Shown here: piece by piece, positions 9,429-17,468 of the stretch
How the letters are laid out: each line of letters starts with the position of its first letter
Numbering within the stretch: position 1 is the first letter of the stretch
Assembly: GCA_040768585.1 (NCBI GenBank)
Contig: JAXGMQ010000001.1
Span: 558,001 to 622,000, forward strand
Length of the DNA stretch: 64,000 bases
Direction: 5' to 3'
Source: JAXGMQ01 sp040768585
GTDB lineage: Bacteria; Caldisericota; Caldisericia; JAAYUI01
Notes under the pieces: generated by a model
The model's database searches: none
Told to the model about the DNA's origin: nothing
The model's input: only the letters and a program-made list of their open reading frames with translations
Program-made: the position numbers and the translations under genes

Positions 9429-9460
9429 AACCACGTGAAATAGGCTACTGGGGGGTTGCA

Positions 9461-10321
9461 ATGAAGCGTGGATTCTCCGCATTTGTAGTGATAATGCTTA
9501 TACTTGCTGTGCTTTTGCTGTGTTCGGTGATCTACATTCTTCTCCACTGTTGCTGTGAAGGATCAGATATTCCGACAGAAACATGTTGCAATGAGTTAAA
9601 TGACTGTGAAAGGCAGCTATCGGAGTTAAAAAATTACAAAATTCAACTCACAGAGCTAGAAAAAAGAGTGCAGTGCGATAATATCAAAGACTATATAGAG
9701 TCCGAATGCACCACGCAATACTTAGAGTTGTATCCAACTACAATCAACTTTATCACATACAACATAAATAACTATAACATTTCGAATGATACATATTCTT
9801 TGGAGTTAACATGGAATCCAGTAGTCGACTGTAATTCATATCGAATACACCTGGACTATGATATGGATGGCGTATATTCTCAAGGTGACTACTACACGCT
9901 TATTGGTAGTACTGGTAGCTCAAACTACACAATAAATGAGAAAAATATCTCGTTCGAGATTCCTGGAGTTTCATATTCAAAAGGTATATTCAACATTATT
10001 GTTACTCCAGAATGTGGTTCGCAAAAACCCATTAGTAAAACCACCAGGTGTCTTCCAATTGTTCTAGTAAAAGCAAAAAATACTACTATCGGCAACCTAC
10101 TCTTCAGCACTAGCCCTTCAACATCAACCCATCATATAGGTGCAAATCAGGGAGATATCGGAATTCTAATCAGTGATTCGCACATAAATGGCTACAGCAA
10201 TAATAACAAAGCCGGACAGAAAATGGTTCACTGGTTATATGCGTTAAATCCTAGCATGAGTGGGAGAACCGGTTGGTTTGACAAAAAAGATTTGCAGGTT
10301 ATTTCTACCTCATATCCCTGA
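9461..10321 (+). CDS. Membrane-anchored protein with Cys-rich stem, Ig/FN3-like middle and SH3-like C-terminus (unrecognised)
   Basis: A 286-residue protein I do not recognise. One N-terminal membrane helix (about 6-29) is followed by a CCC cluster and paired cysteines (TCCNELNDC), a short coiled-coil-like stretch (ERQLSELKNYKIQLTELEKR), and a beta-rich region resembling FN3/Ig (about 95-205, SLELTWNPVVDCNSYRIHLD). The C-terminal 80 residues end in GRTGWFDKKDLQVI, the usual finish of a bacterial SH3-type domain. It is probably an extracytoplasmic anchored binder, perhaps of cell wall; that is inference. GGGGGG precedes the ATG. It converges on queH with a 17-base overlap. Its base composition is more AT-rich than neighbouring housekeeping genes. 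Confidence 0.7.
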   Translation: MKRGFSAFVVIMLILAVLLLCSVIYILLHCCCEGSDIPTETCCNELNDCERQLSELKNYKIQLTELEKRVQCDNIKDYIESECTTQYLELYPTTINFITYNINNYNISNDTYSLELTWNPVVDCNSYRIHLDYDMDGVYSQGDYYTLIGSTGSSNYTINEKNISFEIPGVSYSKGIFNIIVTPECGSQKPISKTTRCLPIVLVKAKNTTIGNLLFSTSPSTSTHHIGANQGDIGILISDSHINGYSNNNKAGQKMVHWLYALNPSMSGRTGWFDKKDLQVISTSYP

Positions 10322-10925
10322 TAACTAATTTCTTCTTCATCCTTGTAAGCTTCGCCTGCCTCCTGCTCTCCTCCGCTTCCCCAATACTGGGGCCACACCC
10401 ACAATACCTCTGCCTATATATCCCCATCTCCCTGCTCTGGGCTTGGCTATCGCGGAAAATGTCACGGAAGTCGATGTAGAAAAACCCAGGATGCCTTGCC
10501 CCCACTTGTTTGATTTGGTCGTGGTTTTGGTAGGGCGAGATAGCAAGCGTTGTTGTGAATCTTTTGATTCCTAACTCTGCTGCTTTCTTGGCAGTAGCGC
10601 CGAGTCTTATCTCATAGCAGTGGTAGCACCTATTCTCTCCCACTTGATGGATATAGACCTCACACTCCACAAGGTGTGACTCAACACCCTTTTGCTCGCA
10701 AACTGTTCTCCACCCTTCGAGCCTCTTTTGGTATTCCTCAGCTGGATAGATGTTTGGGTTGAAGAAAAAACATACTGGCTCAAGCCCCATTTGCCTAAGT
10801 TTGTCTATTGATGATGTAGAGCAAGGACCACAGCAACAATGCAGCAAAACTTTTTCTCTACTGGAAGAGGTACTCTCCAAGATCTCTTTCCTGTTTCTGT
10901 TTGAATTTGTTTGGGTCGAGTCCAC
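10305..10925 (-). CDS. queH: Epoxyqueuosine reductase QueH
   Basis: A 206-residue member of the DUF208/QueH family, which reduces epoxyqueuosine to queuosine in tRNA (the last step of Q biosynthesis), using an Fe-S cluster and cysteines. Signature cysteines are HCCCGPCS near residues 29-36, RCYHCYEIR near 96-104 and QRYCGCGPS near 170-178. SPYQNHDQI and FYIDFRD also match the family. The ATG lies inside the end of ruvB (68-base overlap), so the two are likely translated from one transcript. The 3' end overlaps the convergent membrane-protein gene by 17 bases. Confidence 0.92.
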   Translation of the reverse strand: MDSTQTNSNRNRKEILESTSSSREKVLLHCCCGPCSTSSIDKLRQMGLEPVCFFFNPNIYPAEEYQKRLEGWRTVCEQKGVESHLVECEVYIHQVGENRCYHCYEIRLGATAKKAAELGIKRFTTTLAISPYQNHDQIKQVGARHPGFFYIDFRDIFRDSQAQSREMGIYRQRYCGCGPSIGEAEESRRQAKLTRMKKKLVIRDMR

Positions 10926-11925
10926 AAGCGATGTAGCCCCGCTCCAGAAGCACCCTTCCCCTGGGCGTTCTCATTATCATCTCTTCCTGAAGCAGATATG
11001 GCTCAATCACATCCTCAACCGTGTTTCTGTCCTCACCAAGAATTGCAGCCATGGTGTCAAGCCCAACTGGCCCACCATCAAACCTCTCAGCAATGGCAAC
11101 CAACAAACGCCTGTCCATCTTGTCCAATCCATACTCGTTCACATCAAGCGCTTTGAGCGTCTTTTTGAGAATGTCATCGGTTATGACGTCGCTTCCCTCA
11201 ACCTGGGCAAAGTCTCTTGCTCGCTTGAGCAGCCGAAGTACAATCCTCGGAGTTCCTCTGCCACGCTTAGCCAGGTGGATTGCCGTCTCTGGGGCAATAG
11301 ATGTACCGAGGGATTGGGCAGCCTGGGTCACAATTATTGAGAGATTTTCGGGGGTGTAGTATTCAAGTCTCTCAATGATTCCAAATCTGTCTCGAAGAGG
11401 AGCGCTCAAAAGACTGATGCGGGTTGTAGCACCGACAAGGGTGAAACGCTTGAGAGGGAGGGTGATTGTCCTGGCAGAAGGGCCCTGACCAAGAACTATG
11501 TCAAACCTGAAATCCTCCATAGCTGAGTAGAAACTCTCCTCGATATGAGGATTGAGTCTGTGAATCTCATCCATGAAGAGGATATCCCCCTCACCCAAGG
11601 ATGTGAGTATCGCGGCAACATCACCAGCTCGCTCTATCGCTTTGCCTGTTGTCCTCTTTATCGACACACCCATCTCAGCAGCCACAATACACGCAAGGGT
11701 AGTCTTGCCAAGCCCAGGGGGGCCATAGAGCAAAATATGATCGAGGATTCCCTCGCCCTTGCCAAGAGTCTTTGGATCACGCTTCTTGGCGGCCTCGATG
11801 AATGTGGCAAGGTTTGTCTTGACCTTGTCTTGACCTATAAACTGAGTCAGCCTCTGCGGTCTAAGGGATTTCTCGTTGTTCTCTTCTTCTTCATTTTTGT
11901 TCTGACTAACTATTCTCTCTGTCAC
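10858..11925 (-). CDS. ruvB: Holliday junction branch-migration ATPase RuvB
   Basis: RuvB drives branch migration of Holliday junctions with RuvA. Seen: the start region RIVSQ...KSLRPQRLTQFIGQ, Walker A GPPGLGKTTLA, Walker B ILFMDEIHRL, sensor GATTR, arginine-finger region APLRDRFG, and the C-terminal winged-helix with TPRGRVLLERG. An ATG at 11946 is in frame, but a perfect TATAAT with TTGCTT 16 bases upstream lies just inside it. The GTG at 11925 is exactly 7 bases after that -10 box and gives VTERIVSQ, the usual RuvB N-terminus. I therefore call a leaderless GTG start (355 residues). ruvA and ruvC are not nearby. It is followed by queH. Confidence 0.97.
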   Translation of the reverse strand: MTERIVSQNKNEEEENNEKSLRPQRLTQFIGQDKVKTNLATFIEAAKKRDPKTLGKGEGILDHILLYGPPGLGKTTLACIVAAEMGVSIKRTTGKAIERAGDVAAILTSLGEGDILFMDEIHRLNPHIEESFYSAMEDFRFDIVLGQGPSARTITLPLKRFTLVGATTRISLLSAPLRDRFGIIERLEYYTPENLSIIVTQAAQSLGTSIAPETAIHLAKRGRGTPRIVLRLLKRARDFAQVEGSDVITDDILKKTLKALDVNEYGLDKMDRRLLVAIAERFDGGPVGLDTMAAILGEDRNTVEDVIEPYLLQEEMIMRTPRGRVLLERGYIACGLDPNKFKQKQERDLGEYLFQ

Positions 11926-11932
11926 GAGCCTG

Positions 11933-11960
11933 ATTATAGGTTGCATAATCCATCAAGCAA
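11933..11960 (-). promoter_or_regulatory. Leaderless promoter of ruvB
   Basis: Minus strand: TTGCTT (11960-11955), 16 bases, TATAAT (11938-11933), 7 bases, GTG. The -10 box lies within the alternative ATG-started frame, which argues against that longer start. Confidence 0.65.
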
Positions 11961-11966
11961 CTTAGC

Positions 11967-11995
11967 TTGACGAATTATTCTCTCAAGAGTAACCT
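11967..11995 (+). promoter_or_regulatory. Leaderless promoter of the nadABC operon
   Basis: TTGACG (11967-11972), a 17-base spacer and TAACCT (11990-11995), then 8 bases to the nadA ATG at 12004. No Shine-Dalgarno is present. It is back-to-back with the ruvB promoter. Confidence 0.6.
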
Positions 11996-12003
11996 TTTGC
12001 CAA

Positions 12004-12918
12004 ATGGATATCCAAGACATTGCAAATGAAGTAAAGAAACTAAAGGTGGAAAAGGATATTTTACTGCTTGCCCACAGCTACCAACCACTTGAAATCCAAC
12101 AGATGGCAGATTTTGTCGGAGATTCCCTAGAACTATCAAAAATCGCCAGAGATAGCAACCATAAAAAAATCATGTATGCGGCGGTTCATTTCATGGCAGA
12201 GACTGCCTCAATCCTCTCCCCAGAAAAACAGATCATGATTGCAAATCCAGATGCTGGTTGTCCTCTGGCTGATACAATCACTCCAGAGCAAGTCAAAGAA
12301 TTCAAAGAAAGTTACCCAAACGCTCCAGTTGTTTGCTACATCAACTCAACTGCAGCGACAAAAGCTGAGGTCGACGTCATTTGCACCTCGTCAAATGCCC
12401 TCAAGATTATTGAGAGACTCCCCGACAAGATTATCCTCTTCGTGCCCGACAAGGGGCTTGGCACATGGCTCAATGAACAAACCAACAAGTCAGTCATATC
12501 GTGGGAAACGGGTAACTGCCCCACCCACTGGAATGCACCAGTGGACAAGGTCAAGGAGTCAAAAGTAGAGCATCCTGATGCACTGCTTGTTGTCCACCCC
12601 GAATCACACCCTGACATCAGGGCTTTGGCACACCATGTTTGCGGAACATCTGGCATGATACAATATGTCAAAGAGAACCCAGGTAGAGAATTTATCATTG
12701 GCACAGAGGTTGGCATGATCTCAAGACTTCAAACCATCTATCCTGATGTGGTCTTCCACAAAGCAGCAAAAACCTTCATCTGCCCCAACATGAAAAAAAC
12801 CACACCAGAGATTCTGCTTGAGTCACTACAAAATGAAACGACAATCATCAAGGTTGACGAAGATATTGCCAAGAGGGCAAAACGCGCGATTGAGCGTATG
12901 TATGAACTCACCGATTGA
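12004..12918 (+). CDS. nadA: Quinolinate synthase NadA
   Basis: NadA condenses iminoaspartate with dihydroxyacetone phosphate to quinolinate, using a 4Fe-4S cluster. At 304 residues it is the compact form. Family marks: LLAHSYQPLEIQQMADFVGDSLELS at the N-terminus (written here as the AHSYQ and GDSLELS motifs), MAETA near residue 62, and three cluster cysteines at AGCPLAD (near 83), HHVCGTSG (near 212) and FICPNMKKT (near 261). It is first of nadA-nadB-nadC and overlaps nadB by 17 bases. The start lacks a ribosome site but sits 8 bases after a -10 box, so it is probably leaderless. Confidence 0.97.
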   Translation: MDIQDIANEVKKLKVEKDILLLAHSYQPLEIQQMADFVGDSLELSKIARDSNHKKIMYAAVHFMAETASILSPEKQIMIANPDAGCPLADTITPEQVKEFKESYPNAPVVCYINSTAATKAEVDVICTSSNALKIIERLPDKIILFVPDKGLGTWLNEQTNKSVISWETGNCPTHWNAPVDKVKESKVEHPDALLVVHPESHPDIRALAHHVCGTSGMIQYVKENPGREFIIGTEVGMISRLQTIYPDVVFHKAAKTFICPNMKKTTPEILLESLQNETTIIKVDEDIAKRAKRAIERMYELTD

Positions 12919-14539
12919 GATACCCAGATTTTTAACATCATCCTCCGCCAATGAGGCGTGGGAGTACGATGCCATCGTTATTGGTTCTGGTGTTGCCGGA
13001 CTTATGGCTGCAATGAAACTCGCACCCCACCTTAAGGTCGCTCTCATCACAAAAGAACGTCTCGTTGACTCGAATTCGTTCTATGCCCAGGGAGGCATGG
13101 CCGTCACAATCGGAGAAGACGACTCAAAGGCACTCTGGAAAAAAGACACCATCGAGGCTGGCGCAGGGCTTTGCCGAGAATCCGCTGTTGACCAGGTCGC
13201 AAGCTACTCAGGACAGATTGTTTCTGAACTCGAATCGATGGGTGTGCCATTTGATGTCGATTCAGATGGAAAACTGATGCTGGGGCGAGAAGCGTTCCAC
13301 TCGGTTAGGCGAATCCTGCACGCTGGTGGTGACCAGACCGGCAGACATGTCTCGAAAGCAATGTGTGATAAGTTGTCAAAGTCAACCTCAGTTATTGTGT
13401 TTGAGGAATCATTTGCCGTAGACATCTTGACCTCAGCCGATGGGGTTGTTGCCGGACTAACAGCAGTTATCGACGACCGTGACGTTATTTTCAAAACACC
13501 AAACATCATCCTTTCAACAGGGGGATGTGGACAGGTCTACAGTCACACGAGTAATCCAAGGGTTGCAACGGGCGACGGAGTAGCAATGGCGCTTCGAGCC
13601 GGGGCTTCACTCGTTGATATGGAATTTATCCAGTTCCATCCAACAGTCTGCTATGCAAATCCCACAAAGCCCTTCCTTGTGACTGAGGCGATCAGGGGCG
13701 AAGGCGCAAAGCTTCTCAACGATTCCAGGGAGCGATTTATGACCAGGTACTCAGACCTTGCCGAACTTGCCCCAAGGGACATTGTCGCGAGGAGTTGCTT
13801 TACCGAGATGAAGCGGACAGGCAAGGATTGGGTACTACTCGATACAACCACCTTTGACAAAGAGTTTTTAAATACTCACTTCCCGACAGTATATTCTCAG
13901 TGTCTTCTTGCTGGGTTTGACCCATCAGAACAACCAATTCCAGTTGCCCCCGGAGCTCATTATCTGATGGGTGGTATCGAGTCAGACCTTGATTGCAGGA
14001 CATCCCTAAAGGGGCTCTATGTCGCCGGCGAGGCTGGCTCAACGGGCATGCACGGGGCAAACAGGCTCGCATCGAACTCCTTGCCAGAGGGGATGGTAAC
14101 AGGATTGGTTGCGGCAAAGACAGTACTTCAAGATGGTAATTCTCAGAAGGAGATTGTTGCGCCTGTTGATCCTGAGAAATCTAAGGACAAGATGACTCGC
14201 TCCGCACTCAGGGACTCCAATTGGGAATCAATTGGAGTTTTTCGAGACCCGAAACTCATGGAGCAACACCTTGGGAATCTGACCTCAAACTCTCAAACAA
14301 CGTCTAGAATCAACTCTCTTGGTGAGATTGAGCTCGCCAACCTTGAGATTGTTTCACTCGCCGTTACCATGTCAGCAATTATGAGGAAGGAGAGCAGGGG
14401 AGCGCACTACAGATCTGATTATCCTGAGCTTGATGAGTCTCTGGGGAATACAAGATACCATATAAGATCAAAACCTTCGGGTAATCTCACAAAAATATCG
14501 ATTGGCTCACACGACAAGGAGGAATACTCATGGACTTGA
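12902..14539 (+). CDS. nadB: L-aspartate oxidase NadB
   Basis: NadB is an FAD enzyme oxidising L-aspartate to iminoaspartate, handed to NadA. Seen: the dinucleotide-binding VIGSGVAGLMAAM near residue 24, the YAQGGMAV loop near residue 62, the family active-site stretch VDMEFIQFHPT near 240, AIRGEGAKLLN, LAPRDIVAR, and GLYVAGEAGSTGMHGANRLASNS. The open frame extends 28 codons upstream through nadA. I chose ATG 12902 because the sequence before it is antisense to nothing known and the N-terminus fits. It overlaps nadA by 17 bases and nadC by 10, indicating translational coupling. Length is 545 residues, usual for the family. Confidence 0.96.
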   Translation: MNSPIEIPRFLTSSSANEAWEYDAIVIGSGVAGLMAAMKLAPHLKVALITKERLVDSNSFYAQGGMAVTIGEDDSKALWKKDTIEAGAGLCRESAVDQVASYSGQIVSELESMGVPFDVDSDGKLMLGREAFHSVRRILHAGGDQTGRHVSKAMCDKLSKSTSVIVFEESFAVDILTSADGVVAGLTAVIDDRDVIFKTPNIILSTGGCGQVYSHTSNPRVATGDGVAMALRAGASLVDMEFIQFHPTVCYANPTKPFLVTEAIRGEGAKLLNDSRERFMTRYSDLAELAPRDIVARSCFTEMKRTGKDWVLLDTTTFDKEFLNTHFPTVYSQCLLAGFDPSEQPIPVAPGAHYLMGGIESDLDCRTSLKGLYVAGEAGSTGMHGANRLASNSLPEGMVTGLVAAKTVLQDGNSQKEIVAPVDPEKSKDKMTRSALRDSNWESIGVFRDPKLMEQHLGNLTSNSQTTSRINSLGEIELANLEIVSLAVTMSAIMRKESRGAHYRSDYPELDESLGNTRYHIRSKPSGNLTKISIGSHDKEEYSWT

Positions 14540-15369
14540 TGCAAGCAAAGAGGCTGGTTGAGATGGCGTTGCTTGAGGACAATCCATGGGGCGATGTCAC
14601 AACCAACACCCTCATCCCAAAAGACGACGCCACTCTTGCACACCTTACAGCAAAGTCAAAGTCAATCGCTTGTGGTCACGACTTTTTCAAACTTGCATTC
14701 TCCTTGGTCGACCCTGCCACGAAGTTTGAGGAATTCTATCCTGAGGGATCAAGAGTTAATCCAGGCGATATAGTGATAACCGTAGAAGGTGACACCCAAT
14801 CTATCCTCACAGCCGAAAGAGTGGCATTGAACTTCTTCTGTCACATGTCTGGGATTGCAACATTCACAAGAAATATCGTCACACTGCTTGAAGGAACAGA
14901 CACAGTCATCGCTGACACCAGGAAAACACTGCCCCTTCTTCGACTCGCACAAAAACATGCCGTGAGGGTCGGTGGCGGGACAAACCACAGGATGGACTTG
15001 TCCTCTCACGTTTTGATAAAGGACAATCACATCGCTGCCTGTGGTGGGGTGTGGGGTGCAGTCACAAGGGCAAAGGAGAGCGTCTCTCACGTTATCAAGG
15101 TTGAGGTTGAGGTGAAAAACCTTGACCAGGTGAGGGAGGCTGTTGACGCGGGAGCCGATATTCTTCTTCTTGATAACATGACTCCGGCTCAAATTGCTAA
15201 TGTTGTTGAGATAATTCCAGAAAATGTGATAACAGAGGCGTCTGGTGGGATTGATTTGTCAAATGTCAGAGATTATGCGGATGCCGGCGTTGACGTGATA
15301 TCAATGGGTTGTCTGACCCACAGCGTGAAAAATGCTGATTTTAGTCTGGAATTTGAGGGAAGTTTGTAG
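14530..15369 (+). CDS. nadC: Nicotinate-nucleotide pyrophosphorylase (carboxylating) NadC
   Basis: NadC converts quinolinate plus PRPP to nicotinate mononucleotide, completing the de novo NAD module of this operon. The 279-residue protein shows the family motifs NPWGDVTTNTLIP, ERVALNFFCHMSGIAT, DTRKTLPLLRLAQKHAV (substrate site), GGGTNHRMDLSSHVLIKDNHI, and LLDNMTP followed by ASGGIDL. ATG 14530 overlaps the nadB stop and has AAGGAGG at good spacing. Confidence 0.97.
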   Translation: MDLMQAKRLVEMALLEDNPWGDVTTNTLIPKDDATLAHLTAKSKSIACGHDFFKLAFSLVDPATKFEEFYPEGSRVNPGDIVITVEGDTQSILTAERVALNFFCHMSGIATFTRNIVTLLEGTDTVIADTRKTLPLLRLAQKHAVRVGGGTNHRMDLSSHVLIKDNHIAACGGVWGAVTRAKESVSHVIKVEVEVKNLDQVREAVDAGADILLLDNMTPAQIANVVEIIPENVITEASGGIDLSNVRDYADAGVDVISMGCLTHSVKNADFSLEFEGSL

Positions 15370-15485
15370 GTTGCGACTTCATTTTATAAATTAGATGTGA
15401 TGATGTTTCTATTAATAGTGAGGACTAAGATTACCTTAGATATCTGTTCCTAAACTCAGTAGGATTTGTTACAAAAATCATTTTC

Positions 15486-15593
15486 TCACACCCAGGTGTG
15501 CACGCATGTAGGAGTGATGAGATGCATTGGGAGTTTCGGGCTGTATGTCAGTATTATCTCCTTCGCCTCAGCTATCCACTCAACAGTGTACCC
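15486..15593 (-). pseudogene. Remnant of a stalk-domain C-terminus next to an intact copy
   Basis: Just past the stop of the 15597-17282 gene, the minus strand encodes GYTVEWIAEAKEIILTYSPK and 16 more codons to a TGA. This matches the gene's own end, CEVEWVAETKEIVLTYTK, almost residue for residue. No start codon, ribosome site or remaining domain is present. It is best read as the tail left by a tandem duplication or 3'-end exchange. The rest of the 15370-15596 gap shows no gene. Confidence 0.75.
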
Positions 15594-15596
15594 GAA

Positions 15597-17282
15597 TCAT
15601 TTTGTATAAGTAAGAACGATTTCTTTTGTCTCAGCCACCCACTCCACCTCACATCCAAGACTCTCTGCTAAGAACCTCATTGGCACCATTGTCCTACCAT
15701 CGATGATGGTGGGAACGACGTCGGAGTTGTTAGGGTCGATTTGTTGCTCAACCCCATTGACTCTGGCGGTGGGTTTGCCAATGTAGAGTTCGACAGTGTT
15801 ATAATTCAGTTCCTCTACGGATGCATCTGGTGGTGTAGCCAGTTTACATATCACTTTCTTCTCGGTTTCTTCCCACTGGACATCACCTCCGAGAGGTTCT
15901 GTCACAAACCTGGCTGGTAAGTATGTTCTATCATTTATTAAAACAGGTTTCACGTCCATAGATAGAAATCCATCACTATCAACTTCAAACTTTTGTGAAC
16001 CTAGCCTGTATGTTAGTTTTTTGGCTGCGATTGAGAAAATCTTTTCCCCTATCCAAACAAGAGACTCATTTTCAAGCACCAATAGTCTTGGAAATGATGC
16101 AAGGATAGATGGTATCTCGTTTAATGTTTTCCCAGTCTTGATATCTCGAATTACTACTTTATCTTGAAATCTGTGACGAATGCTATCTATTGTTGTTATT
16201 AGTTTTCCATCAATACACGTTGAGTTTTCTATGCTGTCTCTTCCAAAATCAAGTTCATCCCAGAGCTTTTCTCCTGTATCAAGCTTAAAACCACCAATAC
16301 CAGGGCAATAAAGATAATCATCATAAGCAATAAACTTCATTGAATGCGTGGCTATATCTGCCCCTAATGTATATAGCTTCTTACCAGTTTCTAGATTGAA
16401 TGTATGATACCTTGTAGCGATCATTCTTTCTTCAGTTTTTGAGTCAATGTACCGAAATCCGTACAAACTGTACTTCACAATAACATAACTCTTATAAAGG
16501 AGTGGAGAATATTTGTATACACACTGTAATGGGTATTCACCAACTGAATACTCATTGTGATTCCATATTTTTTTGAGATTGTTTACAGTGAAACAAAATA
16601 GTCCGTGTCCATATACCACAACATATTCCCCATCACAATCCATACGCAACCAATCATCATCGTACTCTTCATCATAGTTGTCCATGATTGTCATTTTTGC
16701 AAGTTCAGTTCCATCTTGAGTGTCAATTTTGACCAACTCATTATTTGATAGGACAAAAATAAAATCATCATAAATCAGAAACTGATCTATTTCAGATAAG
16801 TATTCTTCCTCAGAGGTAACCCATATTTCATTACCATTTTGAGAATCAAGACATGATAATCTGCCAGAGTTTACAATAAACACATTGGTAGGTGAAACCA
16901 ACACATTTACGAGTGAGAAGTAGTTTTTTACTTCTATCTTCCAGAGTTCTTGAGAGTTTAAATAGTCAAATTTTACAAGATAATATTTTACTATTTCCTC
17001 CTCTGTATCATATAGTTCTTCCTGGTACCCGAAGATAATATAGTTTGTATCAAGGTACAAAGTACGTTCACTGCTTATTATATCTTTGATTGTATTTGGG
17101 ATTGGTCTTTCAATCAGATTCACCCCATATGTCTTTGGTTCATTTTTCTGCTGGTAAAAACTGCTGTAATTGAAAATCATGATATTGTTGCTGTGCGAAA
17201 ACGCAAAATTCATTCCCGCAATGCCATTTGACAGCATGATAGCCAACACCAAAATAATTACAAATACTGTTCTTATGTTCAC
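15597..17282 (-). CDS. Secreted propeller protein with two stalk (copper amine oxidase N-terminal-like) domains
   Basis: A 561-residue exported protein related in plan to the 6272-8551 product. A signal peptide (TVFVIILVLAIMLSNG) precedes PQQ-like repeats (SRLSCLDSQNGNEIWVTSEE, LVKIDTQDGTELAKM, GGFKLDTGEKLWDELD). Two stalk domains lie near residues 424-485 and 499-559, with RTYLPARFVTEPLGG and RTMVPMRFLAESLGCEVEW. Function is probably surface binding; no catalytic site is seen. I chose the GTG at 17282 rather than the GTG at 17291 because GAGGTG lies 6 bases before it. A degenerate copy of its last 17 codons follows the stop. Codon use is more AT-rich than in the adjacent NAD genes. Confidence 0.8.
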   Translation of the reverse strand: MNIRTVFVIILVLAIMLSNGIAGMNFAFSHSNNIMIFNYSSFYQQKNEPKTYGVNLIERPIPNTIKDIISSERTLYLDTNYIIFGYQEELYDTEEEIVKYYLVKFDYLNSQELWKIEVKNYFSLVNVLVSPTNVFIVNSGRLSCLDSQNGNEIWVTSEEEYLSEIDQFLIYDDFIFVLSNNELVKIDTQDGTELAKMTIMDNYDEEYDDDWLRMDCDGEYVVVYGHGLFCFTVNNLKKIWNHNEYSVGEYPLQCVYKYSPLLYKSYVIVKYSLYGFRYIDSKTEERMIATRYHTFNLETGKKLYTLGADIATHSMKFIAYDDYLYCPGIGGFKLDTGEKLWDELDFGRDSIENSTCIDGKLITTIDSIRHRFQDKVVIRDIKTGKTLNEIPSILASFPRLLVLENESLVWIGEKIFSIAAKKLTYRLGSQKFEVDSDGFLSMDVKPVLINDRTYLPARFVTEPLGGDVQWEETEKKVICKLATPPDASVEELNYNTVELYIGKPTARVNGVEQQIDPNNSDVVPTIIDGRTMVPMRFLAESLGCEVEWVAETKEIVLTYTK

Positions 17283-17345
17283 AGTTATCACCTCAACAAA
17301 ATAAACGCATTAAAACCTCAGTTGGTTCGATGGTGTTGAATCCAA

Positions 17346-17416
17346 TAGTTTGTAACGATTAAAACGATGAAATCACTTCAATAGATTTTTACCCGATTTT
17401 GTTCTATTACAAACTA
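17346..17416. repeat. Spaced 10-bp perfect inverted repeat
   Basis: TAGTTTGTAA at 17346-17355 and its exact reverse complement TTACAAACTA at 17407-17416 flank 51 bases upstream of the propeller/stalk gene. It may be a regulatory dyad; with 10-bp arms chance is not excluded. Confidence 0.35.
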
Positions 17417-17468
17417 GACAGATGGTTGTAAGCTTGCGCATAAAACAATTCATTTTTAAAATAACCGC

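Noticed and set aside
17320..17345. Possible tRNA T-arm (TTGGTTCGATGGTG... AATCC)
   Set aside because: No acceptor or anticodon stem can be built around it; no tRNA is convincing anywhere in the window.
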